Source: Rhabditophanes sp. KR3021 (lineage: Eukaryota > Nematoda > Chromadorea > Rhabditida > Alloionematidae). From it: a stretch of DNA of 64,000 nucleotides. This document shows positions 44,479 to 55,554 of this stretch, in pieces. The notes beneath the pieces are model-generated. The model saw only the letters and a program-made list of their open reading frames with translations, had not been told where the DNA came from and made no database searches. Numbering within the stretch: the stretch's first letter is position 1; each line of letters begins with the position of its first letter. Location of the stretch: contig CAUJLY010000004.1 of assembly GCA_963281155.1 (NCBI GenBank), positions 62,001 to 126,000 on the forward strand. Direction: 5' to 3'. A program made the position numbers and the translations under genes.

Positions 44479-45463
44479 TTTGATGAGTAACCCTGGCACC
44501 TCTTATGTTAGCTTTTGAGAAAGCAATGATTCTAAAGAAGGTATATTAGAAACAAAAATTGCTGAGCCAAAAATTCGTTTTTGCGCGAATATTTTTACTA
44601 TATGATTCTTAAATGCGTCGTGTAGCATTTTTTGCACGGGGAGTTCGGTTGATCTCCAACTTAAAAATGATATGAAAATGCAGTGGAAAAAGCACACTCT
44701 CTTCCTACTGCTCCTATATTATTACTTCATGATCTTTAAAAATAATATTGATGAGATAAATGTCTAAAAATAAAAGTAATTAATCACAGATTTAAAGATC
44801 AAAAATCACGATTATCTTATACTGAAAGATCATAAATGCAGATGAGCACAAAGCTCAAAAAATGATCATAAATTTATACATATAAAGTATGTGAGGCCCA
44901 TGGAGTATATAAAGCAGATGGAAACATCGAGGATTCGATAGAGCTTTTATAAATCCAACAAAACAATTGTTAATATCTTGAGAAGACATTTAGTGGCCTG
45001 TTCAGTTTATGACAATACAAGATAATTATTTCATTGAAATTATTGTTACGGTTTTTTGTGTTTATATTTTTTTCAATATTTGAATCCATTTAAATACAGT
45101 AATAATTTGTTATTATTAATAAGGAGATCAACATAGCACATATTCACAACATTCTGCTTGTCTCGAATATGTATACATAATGTTTTGAAGTATGACTCCA
45201 AACACATATTCCGTTTATGTCAAAAAGGTTAATTAATTGTACTTTGTGTTATCAAATGCAACTCCACTCTTACTTAATTTATGCTGATAAACAATATAAG
45301 TTCAGTCAATTCATTATGTTTTTAATTTCGAAACATGTATGATGAGTAATTTTATTATAATTCAAGGCAATTTGATTATTTATAATTATTATGTACAAAG
45401 ATCAAGAATGAAGTTGTTGCATAATTAGAGTGTTAGCTTTTTGAATTATTGACACATGCATTA
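44479..45463. other. intergenic, nothing recognised
   Basis: AT-rich; the minus-strand frame at 44503-44697 shows no domain. Confidence 0.4.
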
Positions 45464-45844
45464 TTATTTTCCAAGACTTAATCCAACGCCTAGACCAGGC
45501 CCCTGACCATATCCACCTTGGTTTCCGTAACCTCCACTGTTTCCGTACCCATATCCACCCTGGTTTCCGTAACCTCCATTGTTTCCGTACCCATATCCAC
45601 CTTGGTTTCCGTAACCTCCACTGTTTCCGTACCCATATCCACCCTGGTTTCCGTATCCTCCGTTGTTTCCGTACCTATATCCTCCATTGTTTCCATATCC
45701 TCCACCATTATAAGGATACCCTACACCATTCCCATACAAATATCCGCCGTTATTATATCCACCATTCCCATAACCACCAACATAGGGAGCAGTATAAACT
45801 ACACTCAAAAGAACAGCAAACAATACAAATATAAATGATTTCAT
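45464..45844 (-). CDS. Gly/Tyr-rich secreted repeat peptide
   Basis: Single exon, 126 aa. The signal peptide MKSFIFVLFAVLLSVVYTAP is followed entirely by Gly/Tyr/Asn repeats. The core unit is 14 residues (YGNQGGYGYGNSGG and variants), encoded by a 42-nt tandem repeat. The end is LGVGLSLGK. Such peptides occur among nematode epidermal antimicrobial families (nlp/cnc type) and in structural matrix or eggshell proteins. The sequence alone does not separate these. No dibasic cleavage sites are seen inside the repeats, so a neuropeptide-like precursor is less likely. Confidence 0.8.
   Translation of the reverse strand: MKSFIFVLFAVLLSVVYTAPYVGGYGNGGYNNGGYLYGNGVGYPYNGGGYGNNGGYRYGNNGGYGNQGGYGYGNSGGYGNQGGYGYGNNGGYGNQGGYGYGNSGGYGNQGGYGQGPGLGVGLSLGK
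45505..45690 (-). repeat. 42-nt coding tandem repeat
   Basis: About four copies, nearly identical at the DNA level, within the Gly/Tyr-rich gene. This points to recent unequal expansion. Confidence 0.85.
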
Positions 45845-46464
45845 TTCTAATTAATATCATCAACTTAATATTTACTTATATAGAACCTTTTGTCATACCT
45901 TTCCATATGATAATAAACAAATTATTCTAAATTAAAGTGGACTTTGGCGATTGAACACTAGAGTATAATATTTTTGCTTGTTACAATAATATATTTTCTC
46001 AAAATGTTTTTATAAATAATATTTACACTAAATATAACAAATGTTTAAAAATAAAGACTATTTAATTACAAAGACCATAAACTACAAATTCTTTAAAAAT
46101 TTGAAAGGATCATTAGTAGTAAAAGTCAAATGGATTATCAATTATAACTGGAAAAACAATTACCTATGAAATATAACAATTTTTAAAGTCAATCAAAATT
46201 TAATAAGTTAACTCAATAAAAAGATTGGTTAAAAGAAAATATGTACAGTTGTTTTGATGATAGAACAAAACATAAAAATGTGGCTTGTGCCATCTTAGAA
46301 AGACTGATTTAGTTGATAACAAGAAAATGTCAAAAAATCATATTACTTCATGTTAAATGCTTTGAAAAGACATCTAATAAAATGATCATTTTTATTCTTT
46401 TAGAACAAATTAATTTGAAAGATGTTCCTATTTCATGGATTTGAGCATTTTATCAACAGAATAA
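45845..46464. other. intergenic, nothing recognised
   Basis: AT-rich; promoter side of the Gly/Tyr-rich gene. Confidence 0.45.
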
Positions 46465-46725
46465 CTATTTGCATTCTAGATTATGCATCTCCCCCAATGC
46501 AGCCGCTTTATTAATAAGTTGTTTTATAGTCGATTTTTTCATACATTCCTTGACAGCTTTTATGCCATATTTCATTGCGCTAATGCAATTAATTTTAGTA
46601 TATAAAGACAATATTTTCATTAGATCTTCAGTCTGTCTATCACATTCAAATGTTAAAAGCAAGAAATTAATTCTAATTAGTAAAATAACTTTATGAAACA
46701 ATATCTTCAAAGATTCAAATTTCAT
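46465..46725 (-). CDS. small Cys-containing protein, tentative
   Basis: 86 codons from MKFESLKILFHK to HNLECK-stop. A hydrophobic run VILLIRINFLLLTF lies near the N-terminus, followed by a Lys/Cys-rich helical region with four Cys (ECDRQ, INCIS, KECMK, LECK). A TATA-like TTTATATAA lies about 35 nt upstream on the minus strand. It may be a small secreted protein. No family recognised. Confidence 0.35.
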   Translation of the reverse strand: MKFESLKILFHKVILLIRINFLLLTFECDRQTEDLMKILSLYTKINCISAMKYGIKAVKECMKKSTIKQLINKAAALGEMHNLECK

Positions 46726-47055
46726 GTAAGCGAAATCCAACAAACCGTATTATATAAAGCTTGTGGATGGCCACAGAATCACTTTTTCAAAACAAATCAA
46801 CTTAAACTCTCTTTTGACAAGTAACAAAAAAGGTTCAACTGTTACCTCTGTGTTTATTATCTTTCATAAGGGGTTACTTATAATTCGGGGCATTATATAA
46901 CACACTCCTCGAACAAACAACAAACTCATTTACTCATAAAAAGGGTAAACCCTTCTGTCAAAATAAGATCTTTTATTTGCATATTGTTTGGAAAGAATAA
47001 TTAAAATGGACATAGTATGATAAAAACAATGTTATGATTATTCCGCTGTCCCTCT
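46726..47055. other. intergenic, nothing recognised
   Basis: No coding pattern seen. Confidence 0.4.
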
Positions 47056-47794
47056 TTATTTATTGAAGCAGTCACCATCTAGACCGGCAACAGCCTGATC
47101 ATTTTTATCGTTGGTTACTGTCTTGGCGTTCTTATCAGCGGGTCTTTTCCACCACCTCCTTCAGTCCTCCAAGAGTCTGATAATTGGGGTCGTTTGTTCC
47201 AGCAACTCCATCACCAGCTGGTGCTTTTGCCCTTCCGCACCTTTCTTGTCTTCACCAAAACTATCAGCACCAAGTGCTCCTTACGTTTGATAGTTAGGGT
47301 TATTAGTTGCGACAACACCTCCTACAGCAGGAGTTCTTGGTCCATCATCACCACTTTTTTTATCTCCTCCTGGTTAAGTAAAGTTGGGTAATTTAATTGA
47401 TGGTGAGGGACTACACCACCAACACCTTTACTGAACCTTTGTCAGCTCCAAAGCAATCTCCAGCAACATTTAGGAGAGTGTCTGCTAGTTAGCATCATTA
47501 GTTGGTAAAATTATTTCGATTAAAAGACAAAATGTACCACCTATTCCTTTTTGATGTGGCACTTTGATATTGTTTGCAGGAGTGTTGGGAACAGCACTGC
47601 TCAACTTGCTCTTCTTCGAAGTGGGTGTACTTTTGGTGTTAGAAGACGTTTTCAAATTAGTTCCGAACTCAGATTTCGAGGCTTGGGATTTACTTGTAGG
47701 TTGATGGTTCCATTTTTTTGTTTCCACCACAATTGGGAAGGGCAAGTGAAAGGGTAGCAAAAAGAGTGACATACCACACCATTGAACAAATCAT
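47056..47794 (-). pseudogene. decayed secreted protein with NDxNYQTL repeats
   Basis: A signal peptide MICSMVWYVTLFATLSLALP starts at 47794, but the frame stops after about 34 codons. In other frames follow a Ser/Thr/Lys-rich stretch (SNTKSTPTSKKSKLSS) and four degenerate repeats of one unit: TNDANYQTL then AGDCFGADKG; TNNPNYQT-stop-GALGADSFGEDKK; TNDPNYQTLGGLKEVVEK; and NDKNDQAVAGLDGDCFNK-stop at 47056. Several frameshifts and stops separate them. The unit resembles the NDPNYQTLAG...CFG repeat of some secreted nematode proteins; I cannot name the family. Confidence 0.55.
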
Positions 47795-49758
47795 CTTAAC
47801 GGCATAAACTGTACTTAAGACAATCGTAACCAAAGTATCCATGTAATTGTCTTTTAAGCATCATTTTAAAAATATCGTAATCATTTGACATTTAAACTTT
47901 GCAATTATGCTAAACAAGATATTGAGTAGTGGTCTTGTCAACTACATGCTACCTATAAGGACGTTCTCAGACAAATATCATTGGCAGGGTGATGTAGAAA
48001 AGTAAAATGGCTAGATGATGAAAAGGACAACTGGATTGGGAGACAAAATTAGTTTAATAAGATTACAAAATATGATATAACTTATTTCATTACCACGATT
48101 TGGTCGATTCTTTATATTCATTGTTATGAAATTTGATAATAATCATAAATGATGTGTGGCTAGTGTTTGAGAAGGACCATAATTCAAGTCCAAATCGATG
48201 GCATTGTAATGGATTCAATTTTATAATTAAAATATATTTGGTAATGGATTTAATATTTATTTTTTTAAGTAATTATAAAAGAATGTTTGATATCACTCTG
48301 TAATCTTTTTATAACCATGTATTATATTACTTTTCTTTTTACCTTTGCTACTATATAGAACTTTGTTCCAGAATCTTGGGAATTTGAAGATAGCGCTGAT
48401 ATGTAAGATTTAGATTTGAAGACTATTTTTGAAAAGTATCACAATCAACGTTGCCAGCTTATAAAAGATGGTTTATGTATGTGATTAATGTGTACTAATG
48501 CGGTTCCCTTATGAAGCACCCAAGACATGAATGAATTGCGAAACAACCACATATCTTAATTTGCGTCTCAATTCTTGTTGAATAAATTTGATTACACACC
48601 ACAATTATACTTATAAATTCATTGCAAAGACATAGATATTTATAGTTTTTATTAAAATATTATTATGACACAACGCTGTATTTTGCAGAAGCTAAAACAT
48701 AAATCAAGTTGCAAATTTTAATTGTAGTCAAATTAATGACTATATTCATGATGTTATTCGACTTTTTATTAATAAGATTTATCAAAAGACCAAATATTCC
48801 CCACATTAATCCAAAAATAACAACTTATTTAACTACTATTTCGTTAATCATGAAATATACTTGCAAAAATAATTTGTTCTAGTCTTTTGCTTTAATGTAA
48901 AGATTTAGTTATTTTTAAACTTATGATTAAATATTCTTAAGCTTGGAAAATGTAAATTATGTACATAATACAAACCCTTTTGATTCAATATTTATTTTTG
49001 TACCAGATTGTGTATTCCATTCACAATAATGTGTTCACAAATATAAAAACTCCATCAATCATCTGGTTCCAGCTCAAAATAATGAAAAAGTCAACTATCA
49101 TAAAATATGCAACATCTTTAACCTTCAATCATTCAAAATTTAATTTTAAATAAAATAAAAGTCATGCTTATACAACACTTTTATCTTTTTTCTTTGCATG
49201 CATTTATTTTTATTAAATATCTTTAATGAGCATTGATAAAATATCTTTAGTTCATACTACAATCTATCTGATGGTTACGTACAATTTGAGACAGATCAAA
49301 TTACACTCTTATCAACACATCATAAATCAAAATTAACTAATTTAAATTTACTTAAACCTTCATTATATCAAGGAAATGGTGTCAAATTAACATACGACAC
49401 ACATCGATATGACGACACCAATATTCATTCACAAATGACATACATCACAATCATCACTTTTATATTTGTTTCAATCATTGGTGACCATCAAAAAAATGGA
49501 GTCGCTTAATACTCAGTTTGCTGAATCGTCTACTTCTTTATATTTGTTCAAAAACGATTTACACCTCACCATCTTTATCCTGCAAACAACTTATTTGGGA
49601 ACTTGATTCACAACTGTCGCTTTTACCCTCAAATTACCTTTTAAAAGCACTCATACATAATGTTATGTTCAGAACTATAAATAAAAACACACACCAACAA
49701 ACCAAAGCAGTTCGACAAAAAATTTATTAAATTATATGTGGACATTTAGCAATCTTTA
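47795..49758. other. intergenic, minor coding traces only
   Basis: AT-rich, nearly 2 kb. A short coding-like trace near 48365-48480 (FVPESWEFEDSADM, then DLDLKTIFEKYHNQ after a stop) and a 36-codon frame at 49497 could not be assigned. Confidence 0.4.
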
Positions 49759-51279
49759 TTATACATCTATTTTTACAAGCCACTCCAACTCTTGATATAC
49801 TTTTCCCCATTCAGCTGGCTTACTACTGCCACTACCAATTTCATTGGTCTGCGCAAAGTTTTCGAGTATATTGACTTCATCGACATTCAACTTGAGCATT
49901 GTGGCAAGGACAGGAATTAGATGAGTACGTTCGTTGGATACTTTTTCAGATTGGATAAATTTCATGATCACATCTTTGACGTACTCGAAGTTAGACAAAT
50001 GCTCCATCCTTTCTTCATTTGCCATCAGACGCCGCAATTCACTTTTTAGTAATTTGACCTGCTCTTCTAGTTGCAAATTCCATACTTCACCTTCTTTTAG
50101 CAAGTCACGCATATGATGTAGTTTGATGACTGTTTCTTCATACTTTTCGATCGTTATTTCCTCTTCATTCTCAACTATATCTTTCCATCTGTCTAGTTCG
50201 AATGGATTGATGTCAACAGACTCCTCATTTTCTTCATTCAGTAACGATCGCAAATTCAACTTGTCCGTGCCCATTTCGAGTTGTTTAGGAAGTTGGAGTA
50301 TGCTTTCAGGGGCAGCAAATTTGGAGTAGTCAGAGGTACTTCTTGTTGATGGAAGTAAGGACAATTGGCGAAGCGATGTTGGCTTCTCTTTTTCTTTAAA
50401 TTCAGCCATCTGTTCCTCATAATTAGACAAATTTGACCCATATTCCCCATCAACCCCATCTTCTTCTCCCTTAAAAAGGACCTGACTCTTCAAAAGCTTA
50501 TTTTGGTCAGCTAAACTTTCATTTTGACTTTCAAGACTCCTAATTCTATTTTCCAGCTCTTTCCTGTCTCTTCCAAATTCGATATTGGAATCTCTTCCCC
50601 TTGTCTCAAAATCCTTCTCAATCTCAATCAACTTTCTTTCAAAAGCAGCTTTGTCAGCACTCATCTCTGCCCTCAATTTGCAATTCCCCCCCACCAGCCC
50701 TTTCTTCTCCGTTTCCAGCAAACTATTAGCTTCCTCTAATTCATTAATCCTTTCATTTTGCAACTGAATCGTCCCGACCATTTGACTTAATTTACTCGTG
50801 TCTGCGCTCGTATTGTTGCCCCCATCCTTCTTTTGCCTCCACAACAAATCAACCTTACACTTGTAAGCCTCATACTCTTCCCTAACACGGTCATACTCAT
50901 TTTCTTTGGTATTTAACTTGCAACTCACCTCACTCATTCTTTCCCCCAATCTTTTGTTCTCGTCTTCCTTGACAGTGATGGCGTGTCGTAGAGAATCTAT
51001 CTCTTTTCGTATTTGATCGCTTTCTCCAATTGACTTGGTGTTCCTTTCATTGGAGGAGCTTTCCATTTTCTCGCATCTTTCCCTCATGCTCTCAACAGCT
51101 TTATTCTTCTCATCCAAACGCTCCTTCAACTTCATCGAGATGGCTTTCAGCTTCTGAGTGGTTCCGAGTAGGGCATCTCTCTCCATACACACACTCTTCA
51201 ACTCCACCTTCAGCTTAAATATGACCTCGCCCTCGTTGGCTTCATGGGTTTGGTCGGGGAGGTGGGTTGGTTGTGGCAT
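49759..51279 (-). CDS. GRIP-domain golgin (GCC1/GCC88-like)
   Basis: Single exon, 506 aa. Residues about 15-280 and 370-430 are strongly coiled-coil, rich in Glu, Lys and Leu. A less structured linker lies between (about 290-345). The C-terminal GRIP domain (about 428-475) reads NFEYVKDVIMKFIQSEK, followed by ERTHLIPVLATMLKLNVDE, matching the Y.K......F......ER..L.PVL...L.L...E pattern. It includes the Tyr that contacts Arl1-GTP. Such proteins tether vesicles at the trans-Golgi. The ATG follows a TTTAG acceptor directly, a likely trans-splice site. Assignment to GCC1 rather than another GRIP golgin rests on size and is tentative. Confidence 0.88.
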   Translation of the reverse strand: MPQPTHLPDQTHEANEGEVIFKLKVELKSVCMERDALLGTTQKLKAISMKLKERLDEKNKAVESMRERCEKMESSSNERNTKSIGESDQIRKEIDSLRHAITVKEDENKRLGERMSEVSCKLNTKENEYDRVREEYEAYKCKVDLLWRQKKDGGNNTSADTSKLSQMVGTIQLQNERINELEEANSLLETEKKGLVGGNCKLRAEMSADKAAFERKLIEIEKDFETRGRDSNIEFGRDRKELENRIRSLESQNESLADQNKLLKSQVLFKGEEDGVDGEYGSNLSNYEEQMAEFKEKEKPTSLRQLSLLPSTRSTSDYSKFAAPESILQLPKQLEMGTDKLNLRSLLNEENEESVDINPFELDRWKDIVENEEEITIEKYEETVIKLHHMRDLLKEGEVWNLQLEEQVKLLKSELRRLMANEERMEHLSNFEYVKDVIMKFIQSEKVSNERTHLIPVLATMLKLNVDEVNILENFAQTNEIGSGSSKPAEWGKVYQELEWLVKIDV

Positions 51280-51835
51280 GTTTACCTAAACAAAACAAAT
51301 TTAATATAACTTGACATATGGATTCCTTTAAACGTTACCTTTAAATAAATACCACAATTAAATTAGCCCCCAACTAATATCCTCACCAAACAACTTCTCC
51401 AAACTAAATTAAAAAATAAGATAAAAAATAAACAAATAGTGATACAATTTAAAGCAAAAAGCGCATACAATAAGCCTCCCCACACGAGGGTCTTCATATC
51501 TAGACACAACCAAATTATTGATTAACAATTAGTCATATATGTGTATATATACTTTGTGTTTATTAGTAAAAAATTAAAATATTATTGTTTATAAAATGAT
51601 GATGATATAATATAATTATCATATATTTGTTTCGGCCGTCACCCCAACACACACACACACAAAACGTCAGTCTTATTCCAACGGGACACGTCCTTCTTCG
51701 TGGTAGTACCATTTTACCATTCGAAATGCAAAGTGATGAGTGGTGGTGATAGTAGGTAAGAGGTTACCTTTTTCCTCAAATTTGTGTTTGTAGATCATGT
51801 TTTAAAAAGTTTTGGAAGGTAATTCACATCAATAA
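51280..51835. other. intergenic between the HDAC and golgin genes
   Basis: AT-rich with a CACACACACA run near 51650. No gene seen. The two genes are in the same orientation about 560 nt apart. Confidence 0.45.
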
Positions 51836-54800
51836 TTATTGGTCCCGCATATTCAAGTTATAAAACCTTTGGGATAAAGTTTGATATGCAAATTCGGACA
51901 TGTTGATGTCTGTTACTGAATTTAGACAAGGCCAGAATTTTTTTTGGACTGCTATTACTTTTTGGATTGTTTCTTGGGCTTCGGCGTTTGGTTTGTTCGA
52001 GAGGGCGTCTAGTGTTAGGGCTGTGTAGGGGTTTTCTACCTTTCCTAGCAAGTTCTGGAATGAGTTCATTTTAATAAATCGAATTAATAACAATTATAAA
52101 TGAAGTAATCAATCGCTAATAACATCCAACCAAATTAATCAGTTTTATAATGATTCGTAAATAAATAAAATAATAATAACTCCCAACCAACACCTACCTT
52201 AACACAAACTTCAGCGGCCGCACTTATCGCCGACAAATTATACCCCCCCTCGAGACTGAGAACAACTCTCCCCTCCGCCAATTTCATCAATTCATAAGTA
52301 AAGACGCCAAAGATGTCCGGCGACAACTCATACCCACCCAAGGCAGCCGCATGTCCTTTGGCCCCATCAAAGCCGGCCGACACCAGAATGAAGTCAGGTT
52401 TGAATGCACTCAAAATGGGCATCACCAACACACGCCATGCTGCTAGATACTCTGCATCCCCCATTCTTGGGCCCGAGAAGGGGATGTTGATGGTGAAGCC
52501 TTTGCCTGGGCCGCTTCCTACCTCGGTCACTGATCCTGGAATGAGATGCGTATTAATAAGGAACTAATCAAATCATATATCTTTTTATAAATAAATTATA
52601 TTTGTAGTCACTTACCAGACCCAGGAAAGAAGTTTCCGTTGTCGTGTCTATGAATGGACATAAACAGAACATCCTTGTCTTCATTAAAGCAATCCTGCGT
52701 CCCATTCCCATGGTGTACATCCCAATCAATGATTGCGATTTTCGGATACTTGTGTGAGTAATATTTCTGGAGGTGCTTAGCGGCAATAGCCACATTGTTG
52801 AAGAAGCAAAAGCCCATGGGTGTGTCGGAGGTGGCGTGGTGTCCGGGAGGTCTGATGCAAGCGAACCCATTCCCCACAACCTCCTCCGCTACCATCGTCA
52901 CCAACTCGATCAACGACCCGACAGCTGTCTTGACTGCGACTTGGGTGGCTGTTTCGTTGAAGTAAGTGTCTGAGTCTACTCCTATGCCTCCACACGCCAA
53001 CTGGACAAAGGCCTTCACCGGTAACTTGGCGGGGTCCAGGTTGAGGCAAGCTGATGGAGTGACGCCGAAGAAGGAGACGTAGGTTGGGGTGTGGACGTAG
53101 GCCAGTTGTTCGAGACTGGCTCTTTTGGAGGGTATTCTTTCGCATTGGTCAACAAGGCCGGCTTCTATTAACCTAGCCCAGACGGATTGGGTGCGGCCCC
53201 CGTGTTCGACGTGGTTTTGGTTGTTGTCGCAGAGGCATTGGTGTTTCGACATGGCTCCATCGTACACCAGTCCTGTCTTTTTGGTGGTGATGTTGGTGGC
53301 GGAACTAGAGCTGGCCATGTCCACATTGTTTAGACTGCTCTTTTCGGTTTGAGTGTCAGACATGAAGCTGGAGGAGGCCCGGAGATTGATCAAGTTCTGT
53401 ATTGCCTCATTCGTCATGGCCTCCTCCTCCGGTTCTTCCCTCACCAAACTCTTCCTCCTCAAGACCAAGTCCCTTAGCTGTTGCTTGAGCAAACTCGGAT
53501 AGTTGCCAGCAGGCAGTGGGAGCCTATTCTGTGACAAAAAGTCCCCATTGTCCTTGAATGCATCCAGCAAAGACAACTCCACCAATGAATTCAAATGCTG
53601 CAACATACTATTATTGTCCAGCAAACACGGCATCGACAACACCCCACTCAGCCCATTTTGATCAAACAAAGAAGGCCGGGACAGGCCTGCCAAGTTGTTG
53701 CCTGCCAGCGTTCGTTGGAGGGAATCATTTAAATTAGGTAAGGAAGGGGAGGGCAGCAAGAAGTTGTTGATTGCAATGTTGTTTTGTGGGAAGGAGGGGA
53801 AGGGTGAGGAGACGTCGTTGAGGGATGTCATTGATGTTGAGTTTAGTAAAATATTAGGAGTAGGTAAGAGTTGTGTGGAGTCAGTTGATTCGCTCCTTTT
53901 GAGAGATGGATGGACAGGGGCACCGTTGAAGTAGGGGTTGCCTTGGTTTGTGTTGATTGCTGGAGAGGTTCGGTTCAGGAGTCTTTGGCGCAACTTCATT
54001 TTTAGATTTGGCTCGGAGTTTACTTTTCGAAGTGAAAAGTCATGGGAGCCCCCATTACTCGTCACCACTGACTTGGGATATGGTTCGAAGTGATTGGTTC
54101 CCGAGGTGGAAGGAGATCCTCGATGGCCGAACACTGTCGGCAGGCTTTTTTTGTGAGTGCCATTCGAGGACAAGGCCTGCTGATAGTGGTTGTCATCAAG
54201 TGAAGTTTCAGTATTGCTTCGTTTCTTCTTGATGGCTATCATCGTTTTGATGCGATCTTTTGTGGTTTGCGATATGGTTTGGTTGCCTGTAGAAGAAGGA
54301 CTCGAGTTTGAATTACCTTTTCTTTGGTGTTGTAATTTGAGGCCTTCCCCATTAACATTAGAGTCGTGATTTAAATTTAAAGCATTAAATTGATTTAATT
54401 GAGAAGGCTGGTGGTGATGTTGTGCTAAAAGGCCATTTAATTGTGCCTGGATAGTTTGTTGTTGCCCGAAAAGGTTATCAAATCCCCCACCAAATAAGTT
54501 AGATTGGGGGGGAGGTTGTTGGGTAAGGATGGGGGAGGTTAGTTGATTGAGTGGCAAGGATCCGTTCAAATCGACGTTGCTATTTTGTAGTCTAGTGAGA
54601 TGAGCAATGAAGTCAAATGCCGTCATTTGCGGATTCTGCTGCGGAAACATCTAAAAATAACCATGTTAATTGAAATGCCAAATGGAAGAAAGTGTATGTG
54701 GAGTGAAAGTTTATAGAAAAGACTATCCCAAAGTATTAAACACAAGGACAATTAATTAGATAGTAAGTGGACAGCTAAACATTATAGTTTAAACAACTCA

Positions 54801-55554
54801 AATTATGGTAAAAGGAAGGAGAATGTATACACACATTCTGTTTAAAGTTGTGTCTTTGGAGGCAAGAAGAGTACGCTTGGCATATGTATATAAATAAGTA
54901 TATAACATTTAAAATGTTTGGTAGATGTAAACTTATAAATTTAATTGAGGAATGCCTTTTTTAACATGGTCAAATGATTAAAGATTAATAATATGTGGAA
55001 TATTATAAATGAAGTAAGATGAAATAAAGTTAGATAGGGTACAATCGAATAAATAAGGGAAAAGTAGAGGAAGCTTTAATATGGAAGAATTGAAATAAGA
55101 AATAGTTTAAATAAGACATTTGTAGTAATATGTTATCACGGATTAAAAGCAAAGCATATTATGAATTATTGAGAATATCAATTATTAATTTTGCTAATGT
55201 CAAATAAATGATAGTTAATGCAAAATAAATGATAGTTAATGTAAAGTAAGTTATAGTTAATGTAAAGTAAATTATAGTTAATGTAAAGTAAATTATAGTT
55301 AATGTAAAATAAATGATAGTTAATATTGAGGTGATGGATTAAAATATGATTGGATAGGATGATTTAGTATGAGTTAGTACGAGTTGATATTTTATAATAT
55401 GATTGAGTATTGTATAACTATTAGAGATTAGTTTGGAACATACTTGTTGGAACAGCTGGTTTCTAAGATCATTTTGTGAATTTTCTTGATTCAAAGAACA
55501 GGTCGATGTTGATTGCAGGGGAAAAGAAGCCGAAGCTGGACTTTCTTCATCCAT
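51836..55554 (-). CDS. hda-4: class IIa histone deacetylase (HDAC4/5/7/9-like)
   Basis: Exons 55554-55444, 54650-52616, 52535-52198 and 52054-51836 give 900 aa; phases agree at all three joins. The N-terminal half is Gln/Asn/Ser-rich and regulatory. It carries a 14-3-3-type site [11 protein letters not shown] (about 244-254), very like the HDAC4 Ser246 region, and another RRKS site at [12 protein letters not shown]. The deacetylase domain (about 490-880) has the class IIa structural-zinc start [71 protein letters not shown] and [10 protein letters not shown]. The catalytic-loop position reads LEGGYNL, with Tyr where vertebrate class IIa enzymes have His. It should repress MEF2-type transcription in the nucleus, with 14-3-3-controlled export. 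Confidence 0.93.
54651..55443 (-). other. HDAC intron 1
   Basis: 793-nt intron, much longer than others here, with GTATGT donor and TTTTTAG acceptor. It holds the 21-nt minisatellite. Confidence 0.7.
55199..55324. repeat. 21-nt minisatellite in HDAC intron 1
   Basis: About six imperfect copies of a unit like ATAGTTAATGTAAAGTAAAT. Confidence 0.9.

Noticed and set aside
44503..44697. 64-codon minus-strand frame
   Set aside because: No motif or splice context; partly overlaps the flank of the tRNA relic.
45518..45838. 106-codon plus-strand frame with SVTSTVSVPIST repeats
   Set aside because: Antisense shadow of the Gly/Tyr repeat gene.
55339..55443. Continuation of the first HDAC exon frame past residue 37
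   Set aside because: A GTATGT donor follows FQQ and the next exon joins in phase as MFPQQ; the continuation has AT-driven composition.
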